Of a DNA stretch of 64,000 nt, positions 24,267 through 35,340 are shown one piece after another. The position numbers were made by a program, and so were the translations under genes. Each line of letters starts with the position of its first letter. The stretch's first letter is position 1. Source of the DNA: Tilletiaria anomala UBC 951 (lineage: Eukaryota; Basidiomycota; Exobasidiomycetes; Georgefischeriales; Tilletiariaceae); the NCBI RefSeq assembly GCF_000711695.1, contig NW_013547021.1:186001-250000 (forward strand), written 5' to 3'. The notes beneath the pieces were generated by a model. That model did not search any database, was not told the DNA's origin, and was given only the letters and a program-made list of their open reading frames with translations.

Positions 24267-25192
24267 ACCATGACGAGGCATGCGGGAAGTGCGTCGTTGG
24301 TTTTTCTTCGCTTCTCCTTGTCATATGGGCATTCGATTACCTTTCAGTCTTCGACTACGACATCACTCTGGATACCTCTACGTGGTATGGACCGTCCGCC
24401 ATGCCATGCTCCTTGCATTAGGTCATTTCATTTGCTCGAACAGAACATCATACATTATCGGACTCAGAAATCTGGCGCATTCAACATTCTACTGTATCTC
24501 TCGTCGCAGTCTGGCGAAAGACTGACAGCGCCATCACCTTTAGCGTTGAGGCTCGGCCTCTTCTACTCACGAGCCCCTGCATCTCAGGTTAATCAGCACC
24601 CTCAACACACCAAACCGTTGACGTTTTCACTTCGCATATTCCACCGCTGGTCACTGGCCATCCTCGAGCTCCGGCTTTTCCTCAATTTGCCGCTACCACT
24701 CACGCTTGGAGCCGTCAGCAGCGATGATTTCCTTTCTTCTTTTCATGCACGGCCACACGATCGTGTCAGCCGTGCAAGCAAGCAACACTCCATACTTTAC
24801 CCGAGCTACTACTCCAGCCATCATTGTCATTACTTTCACACACCCCCGCTCCCTCATGCACACCACCCGCAGCATTCAATGATCGGATCGAATCATGGAC
24901 ATTGTAAGCTTTCCCAAATCACGCTTCAATGGCTAGTTACTCTCTTGTGTTCATAGTGCATATAATACCACCGGTTCGGAAATGAAATCACGATTTGAAG
25001 TTCACGATTACTGTTCTGACATGCGACACGTGCTTACGAACAGGTGCCGCGTCGGCTCCTACTAATGAATCATCTAGAGTGATGCTTCGGGCCGCAGCGA
25101 ATCGGACGACGATGGTCAAGTCTTTAAATGAGAGTGTTGCTTAGAAATACAGTTGCGCATGCAGAACAAGACAGCAAAGATTCGAGGCAAGA
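24267..25192. other. Convergent intergenic region
   Basis: About 930 bases between the stops of the kinase and the RBG2 gene, which converge. A plus-strand frame at 24270-24956 has no start context or family motif, and its composition resembles untranslated sequence. It should hold both 3' untranslated regions. Confidence 0.5.
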
Positions 25193-27263
25193 TTACTTGG
25201 CTGCGGCGCACAGACGGGGCGGCAATGTTAGCAAATGTTAGCCATTGTTGCTCAATTGAGCCCATCAAGTGGCGAACGACCGCGCTCACTAAAGATGGTG
25301 ATGACATCGTCGTTCGCGACAATGTGGTTCAGCCCAACTTTTTGTTCCGCTGGAAATTTGCTTGATTTTCCGTATACCAGCGCACTGCGCCATCAGAACC
25401 AACGAAGTTGACTTTGGTCAGGAGAGCTGAAAGTGCAGGCTGGCGCCCACAGGTGCGACTCACTACTTGAACTTGTCGACAATGGCGCGATGTACAGCGT
25501 GGCACTTTTGCGTGAATGATGGTACGGTTCGGGTGTCAGGGGGATCTGGTGTAATTCCGGTGATTTGACAATTTCGCTAGGCTACTCACGACATGCTCGA
25601 CTGTGGCTCCTTTGCGGACGACAAGTGGATCTTCCAGATCGGGATGCTGTCCGCGCTTCTTGGTGTAGATGCGCACCAGATCGAGTTCCTCCCATATTCG
25701 GTCCACGAGGTGGTCAAGGTTGAGGCCTTTCTCGCAGCTGATCACGATGCTATGCGGCTCGTGCGCGAGTTTATTCATTTGCTCCATGCTGATCGAGTCG
25801 ACTGAAAGAGTGGGATGAAAGGCGGGTGAGGGAAGTGTGTTTTCGTCAGTGGACCGAAGTGAGAAAGGATTCGGTCGACAGGATACTCACTTTTGTTATA
25901 CACATAAATGCACGGTGTATATTTCCTGTTGCCGAGCACCATATCAATGAATTGGTCCACGGTGATGTCTTCTCGGATCAGAACATCGACATTCTTTAAG
26001 AGGTGATCGATGTAAATAAATTGTCCCATTAGCACACAGCCCCAACACTACTCACATGCATCTTGTAGCTCTGTAGGATGGTGCGAATCATCTTTTCGTC
26101 AATGTGCGTGAATGTAATGCCCGTGGCTTTTGTGATGACGATACCGCCAGTTGTCTTGCGCTTGATGGTTACTTGGAATTTTGAGAAAGAATAGGTCAAC
26201 TTCCGTCAGCGTTCTGTCCAATCAATATTCTCAAGAGGGACATCCTGGACGGAAAAGACAGGATATGGAATCGTGGCGAAGTGCAAAGAGGAAGGCAGAT
26301 CCCCTTGGCACAATGGTAGCACGCTATTGAGCACCTGGCTAGGAATCAGGGGATTGTTTTCCACCGCAGCACGCCGCCACTGCACCACATGCGTGCTTCT
26401 CCCGCTCAGAGTGCCCGTAAAGTAGAAGCGGCAGCAAGCCGCTCCAGAGCAGGGAGTGGCCAACTCACCATCTGGCTGCTTCTTGTTTAGCCGAATGCCC
26501 ACGTCCTCGAGTTCCTTCTCGAGTAGAGCCCGCTGCGCCGCTGGTTTCGTTGCGTCCAGCATAATCTATCGCGTGTAAGAAATTGGTCAATGAGTCAAGT
26601 TACCTCTGAGAATCCTAAAATCACTGCTGTCACTTCACACGGCCGTGGACGCTCACCATGATGAGATCGGCAGTCTTGGCCACACTGACGACCTGCTTGC
26701 CTCTACCTCGCCCCTGTGCTGCACCTTCGATGATACCAGGTAAGTCGAGCAGCTGTATCCGTGCGCCTTGGTATTCAATGACACCTGGGATGGCTGTCAG
26801 CGTGGTGTACTCGTACGCGGCCGTTGCGCTCGCTGTCTTTGTGATCTTAGTCAAGAGGGTCGACTTGCCGACGGAGGGAAACCCGATCAGCGCAACTCTT
26901 GCGTCACCGGATTTCATCACATCGAAGCCTTCTCCTGGTTTTGAGGATTTACTTGTCGGCTCCAGCAACTGCATACGCAGCTTGGCAAGTTTTCCCTTCA
27001 GCAGACCGAGATGGTACCTGCGGATTGGTAGAAGCCATAGTCCACAATCAGCTTTTCATTATATCAGCGTATAGAAACAACGTTTCATTTCCATTGCATC
27101 GAGCGTGTCACGTACTCGGTCGCTTTATTCTTCTGCGTCCTCATCATCTCATCTTCCTGAGAGAGAAAGGAGGAGAGCATATATTCCATTAGCACCTCAT
27201 ACGCGCACTCGTTGACGGTCGCCTAGCCCTCACGATCTCTTTGATCTTCTCGACGACACCCAT
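25193..27263 (-). CDS. RBG2: Developmentally regulated GTP-binding protein 2 homologue (Rbg2/DRG2)
   Basis: Ribosome-associated TRAFAC-class GTPase; yeast Rbg2 works with Gir2 to help translation. Ten exons on the minus strand give a continuous 367-residue protein: 27263-27234, 27156-27116, 27017-26657, 26565-26469, 26171-26056, 25993-25891, 25801-25590, 25504-25464, 25384-25290 and 25200-25193. Landmarks in order are [15 protein letters not shown]1 loop [10 protein letters not shown] near residue 70, [11 protein letters not shown] (G3), MLDATKP, the inserted S5D2L-like region [20 protein letters not shown] (G4), [13 protein letters not shown] (G5 region) and a C-terminal TGS domain ending [25 protein letters not shown] places it with DRG2 rather than DRG1. 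Nine introns are 62-98 nt except intron 4 (297 nt), which contains a tRNA-like segment. The last exon is only 8 nt. It shares a promoter region with CENP-T. Confidence 0.95.
26302..26359 (+). other. tRNA-like segment inside an RBG2 intron
   Basis: On the strand opposite the host gene, this segment carries an A-box-like TGGCACAATGGTAG resembling the D arm of tRNA-Trp. A perfect 7-bp pairing, ATCCCCT with AGGGGAT, could form an acceptor stem. A B-box-like GGCTAGGAATC lies near the 3' end. The whole is only about 58 bases and lacks room for a complete anticodon arm plus T arm, so it is not a functional tRNA. It may be a truncated tRNA relic or chance. Confidence 0.25.
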
Positions 27264-27779
27264 TTTGGCTGACGCGTTCGCTCTGTAAGTCTGGGGAAGC
27301 GGGTCTTTCGCTCCTCGCTCAATGGCCTGATTTATCGAATGGCGGGTTTGCTTTCCTAGTGAGGATGTTCTTCTTTGCCGGTACGCAGCTCAGCTATACG
27401 CGTGCGATGTCAATGCCATGGAGTACGATGAACGCATCTTAGGAAGTCGAAGCTCGAGCGTCCAGTACAAGAAACGATTGCAATTCTTTCTTTTTCTGCG
27501 CCCTGTGTGCATGCATTTTCGGCCGAGAGAAAAAAGTATGCACCACCGCTGCAGAGACACACATTTGAAGTGGGGGCGCGTCGCGCGCAGGAGAACAACA
27601 CGCACCGCTTGAAGCAATCGTCAAGGCTGGCTTGGTCCTTCAAAAGACCCGAACGCGTCGTGAAATGTTCATGGAGGCTTCTGTGACAAGCTCATTGAAA
27701 GGCACGAAGAGGTCAGGTTCAGAAGGAAGATCGCATCGCCATAAGAAGGGCTTGATAGACCAACAGCAACACCCGCACC
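27264..27779. promoter_or_regulatory. Divergent promoter region, RBG2 / CENP-T
   Basis: About 516 bases separate the two start codons. This must hold both promoters and 5' leaders. No further coding gene is seen, and I cannot assign specific factor sites. Confidence 0.5.
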
Positions 27780-30743
27780 ATGTCTGGCATGGGTCGCGGA
27801 CGGGGCGGTAGCCCGCGCAAGGCACGCGCCAGCACCGGCTCCGCGCCGACGAACGCGGACAGCAGCAGCAGCATCGCGCGATCACCGACACGGGGCACGT
27901 CCAAGCGCGGTCGCAAATCGACAACGAGCGTGCGCGAGAGAAATCCGCCGGACGCGACTTCAGCAACGCAGACAGCCATTAGGCCACCAGCGATCATGGG
28001 AAGAAGGAGCCTCTTGCCGCCGCCCCCGCCGACCAATCGCGAAGCTGACGACGTCATTGTTAGCGCAGGCCAGCTGCCAGCGGATGGTGCTGATGAGAGT
28101 ACTATCTCTGCTTCCGGTCCACGAACGGACTTAGATGCTGACCCCGCCTCCTTGGCCACTCCGGGGGCTTCAAGACACATGGGAGACGACACGAGCATCC
28201 TTTGGTCGCGTCCACGCCGCTCGCTTTCCCAGCCTCCACCCAACTCCGTTATCCGTCGGCAGCTACGCACAGCAGCAGGTGGCACGCCACTGCACCCGCC
28301 ATACCCTGCCGCATCTACACCTCGACGCCAGTTGCCAACGGCCGCAATGTCTGGCACGCTCGGAGGAGGAGCAACCGAGACCCCGCGAAGGGGCACGCCC
28401 AGCAGCGTCGGACGCGCCGGTGGCAGCGCGATCGCAAGCGAGGTGCGCCGGCGAAGGCAAGAACGCGCATACATGCTGGCTGAACGCTCGGGAGATGTCA
28501 GTACCAATGTTCTCATGCAGCTGACCAGAACGCCCCTGCCCGGTGCCAGTATCCCTATCGGAACAGGTGTGGGTACAGGCCGAGCTTCTTTCGGGCCCGC
28601 ATCGGTGAATCGATCAAAAAGAGCAGCAGGACGTAAAAGTCGCACAAAGGGAATTGCTGGTTGGGGCGCAGGATGCGTCGAATCACCTTTCGACTTGCTT
28701 TCCAAACTGGCAAGGGCACCTGGCTTCTACATCCCCGCATCTGAGCAGTCCATGCTCGCCGAACGCGCGCAACAGCACGCCATGCTTGCCCCTCCCCCCC
28801 AGGCGATGGGCAATTCGACCAATCTCAATGCATCAGCGGCAGCTGCCGCTGCGCGTCGTTCCGGGGCCAGCATCGCGTCTGAGTCGCGCTCGGTGCTGCA
28901 GCCGGGCGAGTCCGTACCTGGCGAGTTGACGCGCGACCAAAGCGACATGAGCCTCATCGATGAAGACGGCTCGTATACGCGTCGTACTGGTGCAATAGGC
29001 GGTGGAGACGAGGATGACGAGCAGGATGACACGGATGCCGGGCTCGCGAGGCGACAGCAACGTATTCGCGCTGGCGTGTTTTTGTTCGACCAGAACAGCA
29101 CGATGGTGCTCACACCCAACAAAGGACGAGCGAGCGAAGGGTTCTCTGCCGCAGGTGACATGAGCCGGCCGTCATTCTTGAGCGAGCTCTCCAACTTCAG
29201 CGGCGGCCGGAGCCGCGGCGACCGCACGGCGCTATTCAAGGCGACGAACGACCGGACAATGGATATGGACCTGACGAATGTCTACGACGCGGCAACGGCG
29301 AATGGTAACATCGACGACGAGCGGCTCATGAGCATGCTTGCGGACATCACGCGCGAGAGCCTCTTCGGACATGGCCGCGAAAGCATGGCCAGTCAGCGCC
29401 TCAGCGTGCTTGGACGTCTTGGCGACGAGGACGAAGATGCAGCTCTACAGGACAAGTCGCGAGAGCAGACGCAAGAGGACGATGAGGTATTCGGTGATGC
29501 CGGTATTGCGGTCGAGAGGAGGTAAGCTTCTACATAACTATTGTCTTCATCTGGGCTCGGCGCTGACGACATAGCCAATCCGCGCATCGCAGATCTCGAG
29601 CAATGTCGGAACCGTTCGTGGAAGAGGCTCAAGATATTAGCATGGTTGTGCCCATATTCGACGAGCTGGGACCTCTCGAAGATATGCCTTCTTTCGACGA
29701 TCGCTCGCAAGGTGGCTCTGCCGATGTGACCGGCGACGATGACGCGGATGCCGATGGGACGATGTTGGGAGCTGCAGATGAGGAAGACCTCACGACGCGT
29801 CCGCAAGAAGATGGGTACGAGACGATGACCGAGAGCGAGATGGAGAGCGACGAAGGTGCTGCGAGCGTCGGCAAGGTCAAAACCAAGAGCAGAGTCGTGC
29901 TCAAGCAACGTATCGTTCGCAAGAAGAAGATCAGGTGAGGGCTTCTACGGAAATGACTTTGGCTACGACAAGCAGCTAAACGAGAAGGTATTCGTTGTCG
30001 CTTCATCCCGTTTTCCAGAATCTCCCCTCACACCGGCGAAGAAGTCCCGTCGTTGCCCGCATCCTTGACAAAGGCATGGTTCACATCGTTCGTGATGCCA
30101 GCATCGAGCGGCAGCGGCACGAAGTCCGGCAAATACAAGATTGAAAAGACGGCGATGGACGCCGTGGAAGATGCGTGGGTTCTACAGCTCCCCCTCCTTC
30201 ACAGTGATGATAGAGCGCGAGCTGACCGTCATGTTTTTTGCCTAGATCGCATGCCTTCTTCGCCCAATTTGCGCAAGAGATCTCGGCGCAAGCGAAGGCC
30301 TCGGGCCGTTCTTCCACCATTAACGAGCAAGACGTTATTGCTGTGTTGAAAGAGTGAGCCTGGAATTTTGGAGTCTCGCATCATTAGCATGTCTGTCACT
30401 CATACCGTGCATTGCCATCCACACCAGCCACGGCCATGTCACTGCAAGCACCTCCCTCCCCTCCTTGATCCGCAAACACCTGCCTCGCGAGATTGCGGAT
30501 CTGATGACTATCACATCGTCCTCGTCGTCTGGCAGCGGCAGCAAGAAGCGCAAGCGATCGAAAGTCAAGGATGCAGAGACAAGCAACGCTTCAGATTACA
30601 TACGCAGCGACACGGACAAAGGCAAAAGCAAAGGACATGCCACGGTGAAAGGGAGGGCTGGTTCCAGCAAGGCGCTCGGGAAGAGCTTGAGCAAACAAAA
30701 ACCTGGCTCAAGCACCAAAGTGGGTAAGAAATTGCGCAAGTAA
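27780..30743 (+). CDS. Centromere protein T (CENP-T/Cnn1), inner kinetochore
   Basis: DNA-proximal linker of the kinetochore; in animals and fungi it recruits the Ndc80 complex through its N-terminal tail. Exons 27780-29521, 29593-29934 (29575 is an equally phased acceptor), 30019-30174, 30246-30353 and 30449-30743 encode about 880 residues. The N-terminal 580 residues are basic, Gly/Ser/Pro-rich and carry several TP motifs. Two similar short modules (LMQLTRTPLPG near residue 243 and LLSKLARAPGF near 305) stand out. An acidic stretch precedes the C-terminal histone fold, which starts ISPHTGEEVPSLPASLTKAW. The fold continues KIEKTAMDAVEDASHAFFAQ, IAVLK and the diagnostic tail LIRKHLPREIADL, which closely follows the animal CENP-T pattern VERHLPLEYRQLL. 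A Ser/Lys-rich extension ends the protein. The histone fold supports CENP-T over other histone-fold proteins. The last intron placement removes a few residues expected in the loop. Confidence 0.85.
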
Positions 30744-30799
30744 GGTATTTTTCCTTAGCACCCTTCAGTCTGGCTGTGTAATATTAGTCTGCTTGCAAA

Positions 30800-31795
30800 G
30801 AGATTCCATCCATGTGCGCCTTTGTTCGTCAACTATCTTGTTGACCAGAGTGCTGACGCTGCCGGTGCATTCCCCCTCAAAGACATCAGAGTGTGCCTTC
30901 TTCCGGTCAACAGCAATTCGGCACAAGACGTGAGTACCTGACGAACATACCATGCATGATAAAATCGTTTCGACCTGGGCCACTGCGAAGTTTCAAATTG
31001 CACTTTTCGCGTAGGTATGGCGTTTGACGCCGTGTAGCTAAGAATAAGCTCGTATGTTAGCAGTCTCACCCTTTCTCACGCTTGGCGAAGCAGGACGTGA
31101 CTGTCTCACTTTAGCATATAATCCAGCGCCTAGGTCTCGCTCACATCCTTGCCTCTGAATTGGCAGAACTGTTCTTGTCAGCGAATGAAGGCGTTTGTGT
31201 ACTCATCCCACAGTGATTTGCAGTCTTCGCGAATACTGCCACAGGGCGACTCTCGTAGGAAGATTGGTCGCCCTGGACGAATTTGCGAATGATCACTGAT
31301 GCTAGCGATAGTCCGTGGCTTGTGGAGCAGGGTGATGCGATCCGGAAGGTCTAGTTTTGCCTCCTTCGCAACATCCGTATGAACTGCACGGAGCAGAGCA
31401 AAAATTGACCAATGAGTTAGCACGGATATAGTTCTCCCTATTCCTTCTGGCAGAGCTCACTGAGGCCGATGCATCGAATGGTGTTAACCTCAGACTTGTT
31501 TAACGGCGTGAGCAGCTGCATTGGCTCACGGACACTAAGAACTTCAAGACTTAATTTGAAAGGCGCATGCTCACGCCTTTGACGTTTAATTGCTTTGAAC
31601 TTTGAGTTTCTTTTACATTCCATGGGAGATCACCGTCCGAAGCAATTTTGACTGGTGAATGAAGGGTGAGGGCTGTGATGTTCTTGTTTTCTTTGGTGCT
31701 CTTGCTTATGTCCACGCTCAGGTCCTTGAAAGCACCCATGGCTCTCCCAAGTAGGCCTTGCCATCCTCCTCAGAAACGAAGCGAATGAGCCTCAT
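30800..31795 (-). pseudogene. Fumarylacetoacetate hydrolase family (FAHD-type) relic
   Basis: The family hydrolyses or decarboxylates beta-keto acids such as acylpyruvates and oxaloacetate. On the minus strand the blocks appear in order but in different frames: MRLIRFVSEEDGKAYLGEP from the ATG at 31795, LLTPLNKSEVNTIRCIGL (about 31520-31467), AKEAKLDLPDRITLLHKPRT (about 31365-31305), KDVSET..ALDYML (about 31155-31110), SYTASNAIPTRKVQFETSQW (about 31040-30985) and CTGSVSTLVNKIVDE (about 30870-30820). Between FETSQW and the terminal VSTLVNKI only about 100 bases remain, where intact members have roughly 100 residues. Most of the C-terminal catalytic region, including the conserved LTGTP segment, is therefore deleted. 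With several frame changes and stops, this is a dead gene. It lies between the CENP-T and SelO 3' ends. Confidence 0.8.
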
Positions 31796-32412
31796 CCGCG
31801 CAGACATCACGAGTGCAGAAGCGGCAATAGAGGGTGCGGAGGTCATACTGCATGCAGTGGTCCGATAGGACAGGAACGTCACGAACTCGGCTCTCCGAAA
31901 GCAACGGAGCGGGCGACGATATCCGATGCGCGCTTTGAGAATCATTCGCCCAGCTCGGCGGGCCCGGTAGTGCATAAAGCTTTCAATACCGGTGGAAGGT
32001 CAGCACGGGAATGTGCAAATGCCACACCCCGATATGTCGAATGCTCGATTCCTTCCAGAACCGAGAGAAGGATTGCACCCCACTTGAATAATCAAGGTGG
32101 GGGACGTCAACATACTGAGATGGTGACGAAAGGAGGGCCTCGGCGTGGACATAGACGGAAACGACGGGATTCACTGCCTTTCTACGCGCACGGCTTTCGG
32201 CACCTCGCATTCTACTATTTTACAGCTTTTCATTCTCATTCCAACGGCAACATGGGGGTGATGACACGTGCACATTATGGCCAGAGGGTTGAGATGCAGG
32301 TGGAAAATGTGTACGCCAAATGGTGAGATGACGGCGAACAGACTAAGTAGTGCAGATTCTGTCTGGGGTAATGGACGGCCGGAGTTTGAGCGCCGGAAAA
32401 GCAGCGGATTGA
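31796..32412. other. Intergenic region between FAH relic and SelO 3' end
   Basis: About 620 bases with only short frames and no motif. It would contain the former promoter of the FAH-family gene and the 3' untranslated region of SelO. Confidence 0.45.
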
Positions 32413-35340
32413 TCAGGATGAACATGACGGCAAATTCCCGTTCAGTGGTGTGCCAATGTCGCAAAGGCGCTGGGGACGGAGGGGAGTAGAGGGTGACGAT
32501 TGGTGTACGAATGTCAGTGATTCTGTTTAGAAGAGGAGGCAGACCATGGAAATGAAGTAAGCGAAGAATTCACCTTTGCATCTTCTTGCGACATGCCCTC
32601 CAGGGCATGATCCTCGTTCCACGCCTTGAATGGGTCGCAACACATGGCGAGCACTTGACCTAGGAAGTCTGTGAATATTTGTGCACAGGTCAGGTGTGAA
32701 ACTGCTACGCAACGCCGAAAAATATCACAGCACTCTGGCTCACTCGTGTCATTGTCGCGCGCCAAGCGTTGCACGACTTCGTCCGTGACCCAATTGCGTA
32801 AGACGAAGCATGGATTCACCTATTCGACCAGGCGTGTGATCGATCTAAGATCAGTAATTCAGGCTTGTGCTGAAGCTGCAATCAGCTCACATTGCGCATG
32901 TTGGCTTGAATGACAGGAGCCTGACCTTCTTCCGCCCTCAACCTCTCCACGTATAGCTTGAGCCACTGAACCGCAGCATCCTCCTTCGCTTCTTGTTGCC
33001 ACGTGGGCAGGCGTTTGTGATCAAAGAGCTTTCCTTCTTTGACAAACTCTTTCCAGTCTTCCTCGCCGCTGCCATTTAAGAGAGCGATAGCCGGGAATGA
33101 GCACAGATTTCTGAGGGTACCGCTGAAATCGAGATCCTCCAGCAGATGAAGCAGCGGGTCGATCAGCTGGACCTTGTCCTCGTCGCCTGGCAAAGCCTTG
33201 CTAATCCCAAGGCGCTTCAGCCAACCGGCCTTCCACGCGCTCGTCAAAGTACCGGTATAGACCCCCTCCACTTCTTCGTACGTCCGGGCACCCTCTTGCG
33301 ACCACTTCACCAGCTGTGCCGACTCGGCGCGGAGAAGCTCGAACGGGAACGGGGCGCGCCCGTGTTCCTTCTCAAAACCAATGATGGGTGAGAGGGAGTG
33401 CGTCAGGTGGTTGAGCGCGTAGGCGCCCATAGAGGGCTGCTTCGTGTACGTGTAGCGCCCTTCGCTGTCCGAGTGATTGCAGATCTGATTCGGGTCAAAG
33501 ATGTCCATGAACGCAAAAGGGCCGTAGTCGATAGTGAGTCCGAGTAAGCTGATGTTGTCTGTGTTCATAACTGTAAGAGCAGGAGGCAAGTGAGTCCACA
33601 CGTTGGAACGGAAACGAGGAAGCAGATGCGAATGCACTCACCACCATGCATGAAGCCGTACACCTGCCATCTAGCGATCGTTTCGGCATTACGTCGGCCG
33701 ACCTCCTTGGCGAGACGCAGCGCCCATGGTTTTCTTTCCGTCTGCACACCCTCATCGATGTCTGCATCTCGCGCCTTCCCCACCCCTTCGAGCCCGAGAA
33801 TCTCCCTAGAGAAATACTCGCCGAGAATGCGGACGCTCTCCCAATCGCTCCGGCTAGCGTGGATCTGGAAGCTGCCGATGCGCAGCCAGCTCGGTGCGAG
33901 GCGCGTCGTGACAGCCGCGACGCTCGCCCGCTCTCGCAAGACCGTGACATCGTGGAGTGCAAGCACGGCGAGAGCGCGGGAAGTAGGGATGCGCAGACCT
34001 GCCATCGCTTCCGAGCAGAGGTATTCGCGAACGGAAGACGCGAGCGTCGCGAGTCCGTCACCGAACCGCGAGTACGGCGTGCGACCGCCGCCTTTCAGTT
34101 GAATCTCGGTGCGAGGCCTCATGGACAGTACGCCGCCACCATAGCCGTTTGCTACTCCGCCTCCACCGGCTGTTTGCGACGGAAAATCTATCTCTGAGAG
34201 CGTAATTGCACGACCGTCACCTAGCTGCCCTGCCCAACTGCCAAATTGATGACCAGCATAGCAGTTGGCCCAAGGACCATAGCCAGCAAAGGCCCCTTCC
34301 TCTGTAACTCGCTTCGAGAGTGTCTGAAGGCGGGCACGCAGCTTGTCCTCTTCAGACAGCTCCTTTTCTCCCCCCGCACTTGGCGCTCCTTCCTTCTGCT
34401 TCTCAGACGCGTCGCCACCGTGGATTGTTGTAACCGCACACCCAGCAGCTTCCTCTGTCTCTTGCGCGTTCTCTTTAGCTGTCTCGCGTCTGTACACCTC
34501 CACCGCCGCACCCGCGTTCTCGTCGATGTGCTCTTTTGACGGAAAACGCGCGCCGATCAAACGACCAGAGAGGACTTCGCTCAGCTGCACGCGTGCTTGC
34601 ACGGCTGCCGTGCAAGCACCAGGTGCTACTTGCTGTGCTGCGGGGCCCGAAGTGTATGTGTCGGGCCCAGAGTCTCTTCCCGAATTCGCAGCGATGAAGG
34701 ACAGTGTGTCGCCAATATCGAGTTGAGGGAGACAGTCCTGCAGTGACGCAGACGAGACACCGAGAAGTCTTGCAGAGGGAAAGGTAAGCTCGGCACGGGC
34801 TGGTGCAAGGTACCCTTGTAGTGTTGTTGACACTGACTTTGATTCGGCGGCGAGAGATGCAGGGTCGACCTCATACTTTCGCATGAATCTTTCTATGACT
34901 TGCATGCGCTTCTCCGCGGCGCGTGCTGACTTGCGCTTGTGGCGCTGCTCTTCAGACAACGAAGCATAGTTCTCTGCAGTGTCCTCCTCGTGCGAATCAG
35001 TAGCATCGGGGTTGGGGAAATCGTACGGGAAATTCAATACGAGAGGACTGACGTAGCTGAAATGTGCACCGCTCCCGACACGCCTGCTGCGTCTAACCTG
35101 CGTAGGCAGCGAGTCAGGTGTGGCCAGCAAGCTATCTGGACGGGGGGTGTAGGTGTCGGGAAGCAGATTGCAAGTCAAGCGAGATGCCGGCGGCACGAGC
35201 GGCAGGGAGAGGATGGGGACTTTTGCGGTGGACGATGGTGCTAAAGCTGCTGCCATCGTGCTTTGGCTCGGGGTGGACGGGCGGCGTGCTTGCCGTCCTA
35301 CCGCAGCGAGACGAGTTTGCGCGGAGCTCCTCGCGAACAT
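32413..35340 (-). CDS. FMP40: Protein adenylyltransferase SelO (Fmp40 homologue), mitochondrial
   Basis: SelO is a pseudokinase-fold enzyme that binds ATP inverted and AMPylates mitochondrial proteins, linked to redox stress. Minus-strand exons 35340-33642, 33570-32891, 32819-32574 and 32469-32413 give about 893 residues. The start MFARSSAQTRLAAVGRQ looks like a mitochondrial presequence; upstream sequence in frame has no ATG. The core shows NCYAGHQFGSWAGQLGDGRA, IQLKGGGRTPYSRFGDG, YGFMHGVMNTDN (joined across intron 1) and LTIDYGPFAFMD. A roughly 150-residue polar insertion before YAGHQ makes the protein longer than usual. The final 19-codon exon ends SCSS, the position where animal SelO has selenocysteine, so Cys replaces Sec here. 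Exon 3 may contain an extra in-frame 45-nt intron (GTTGCG to ACAG) whose removal would still keep the frame. Confidence 0.95.

Noticed and set aside
24270-24956. 228-codon plus-strand frame after the kinase stop
   Set aside because: Begins right after the kinase stop, is rich in His/Ser/Leu typical of translated untranslated sequence, and shows no motif.
27719-28705. 328-codon minus-strand frame antisense to CENP-T
   Set aside because: It lies entirely opposite a well-supported exon, has GC-rich mirror composition and no family motif; long antisense frames are expected in GC-rich coding DNA.
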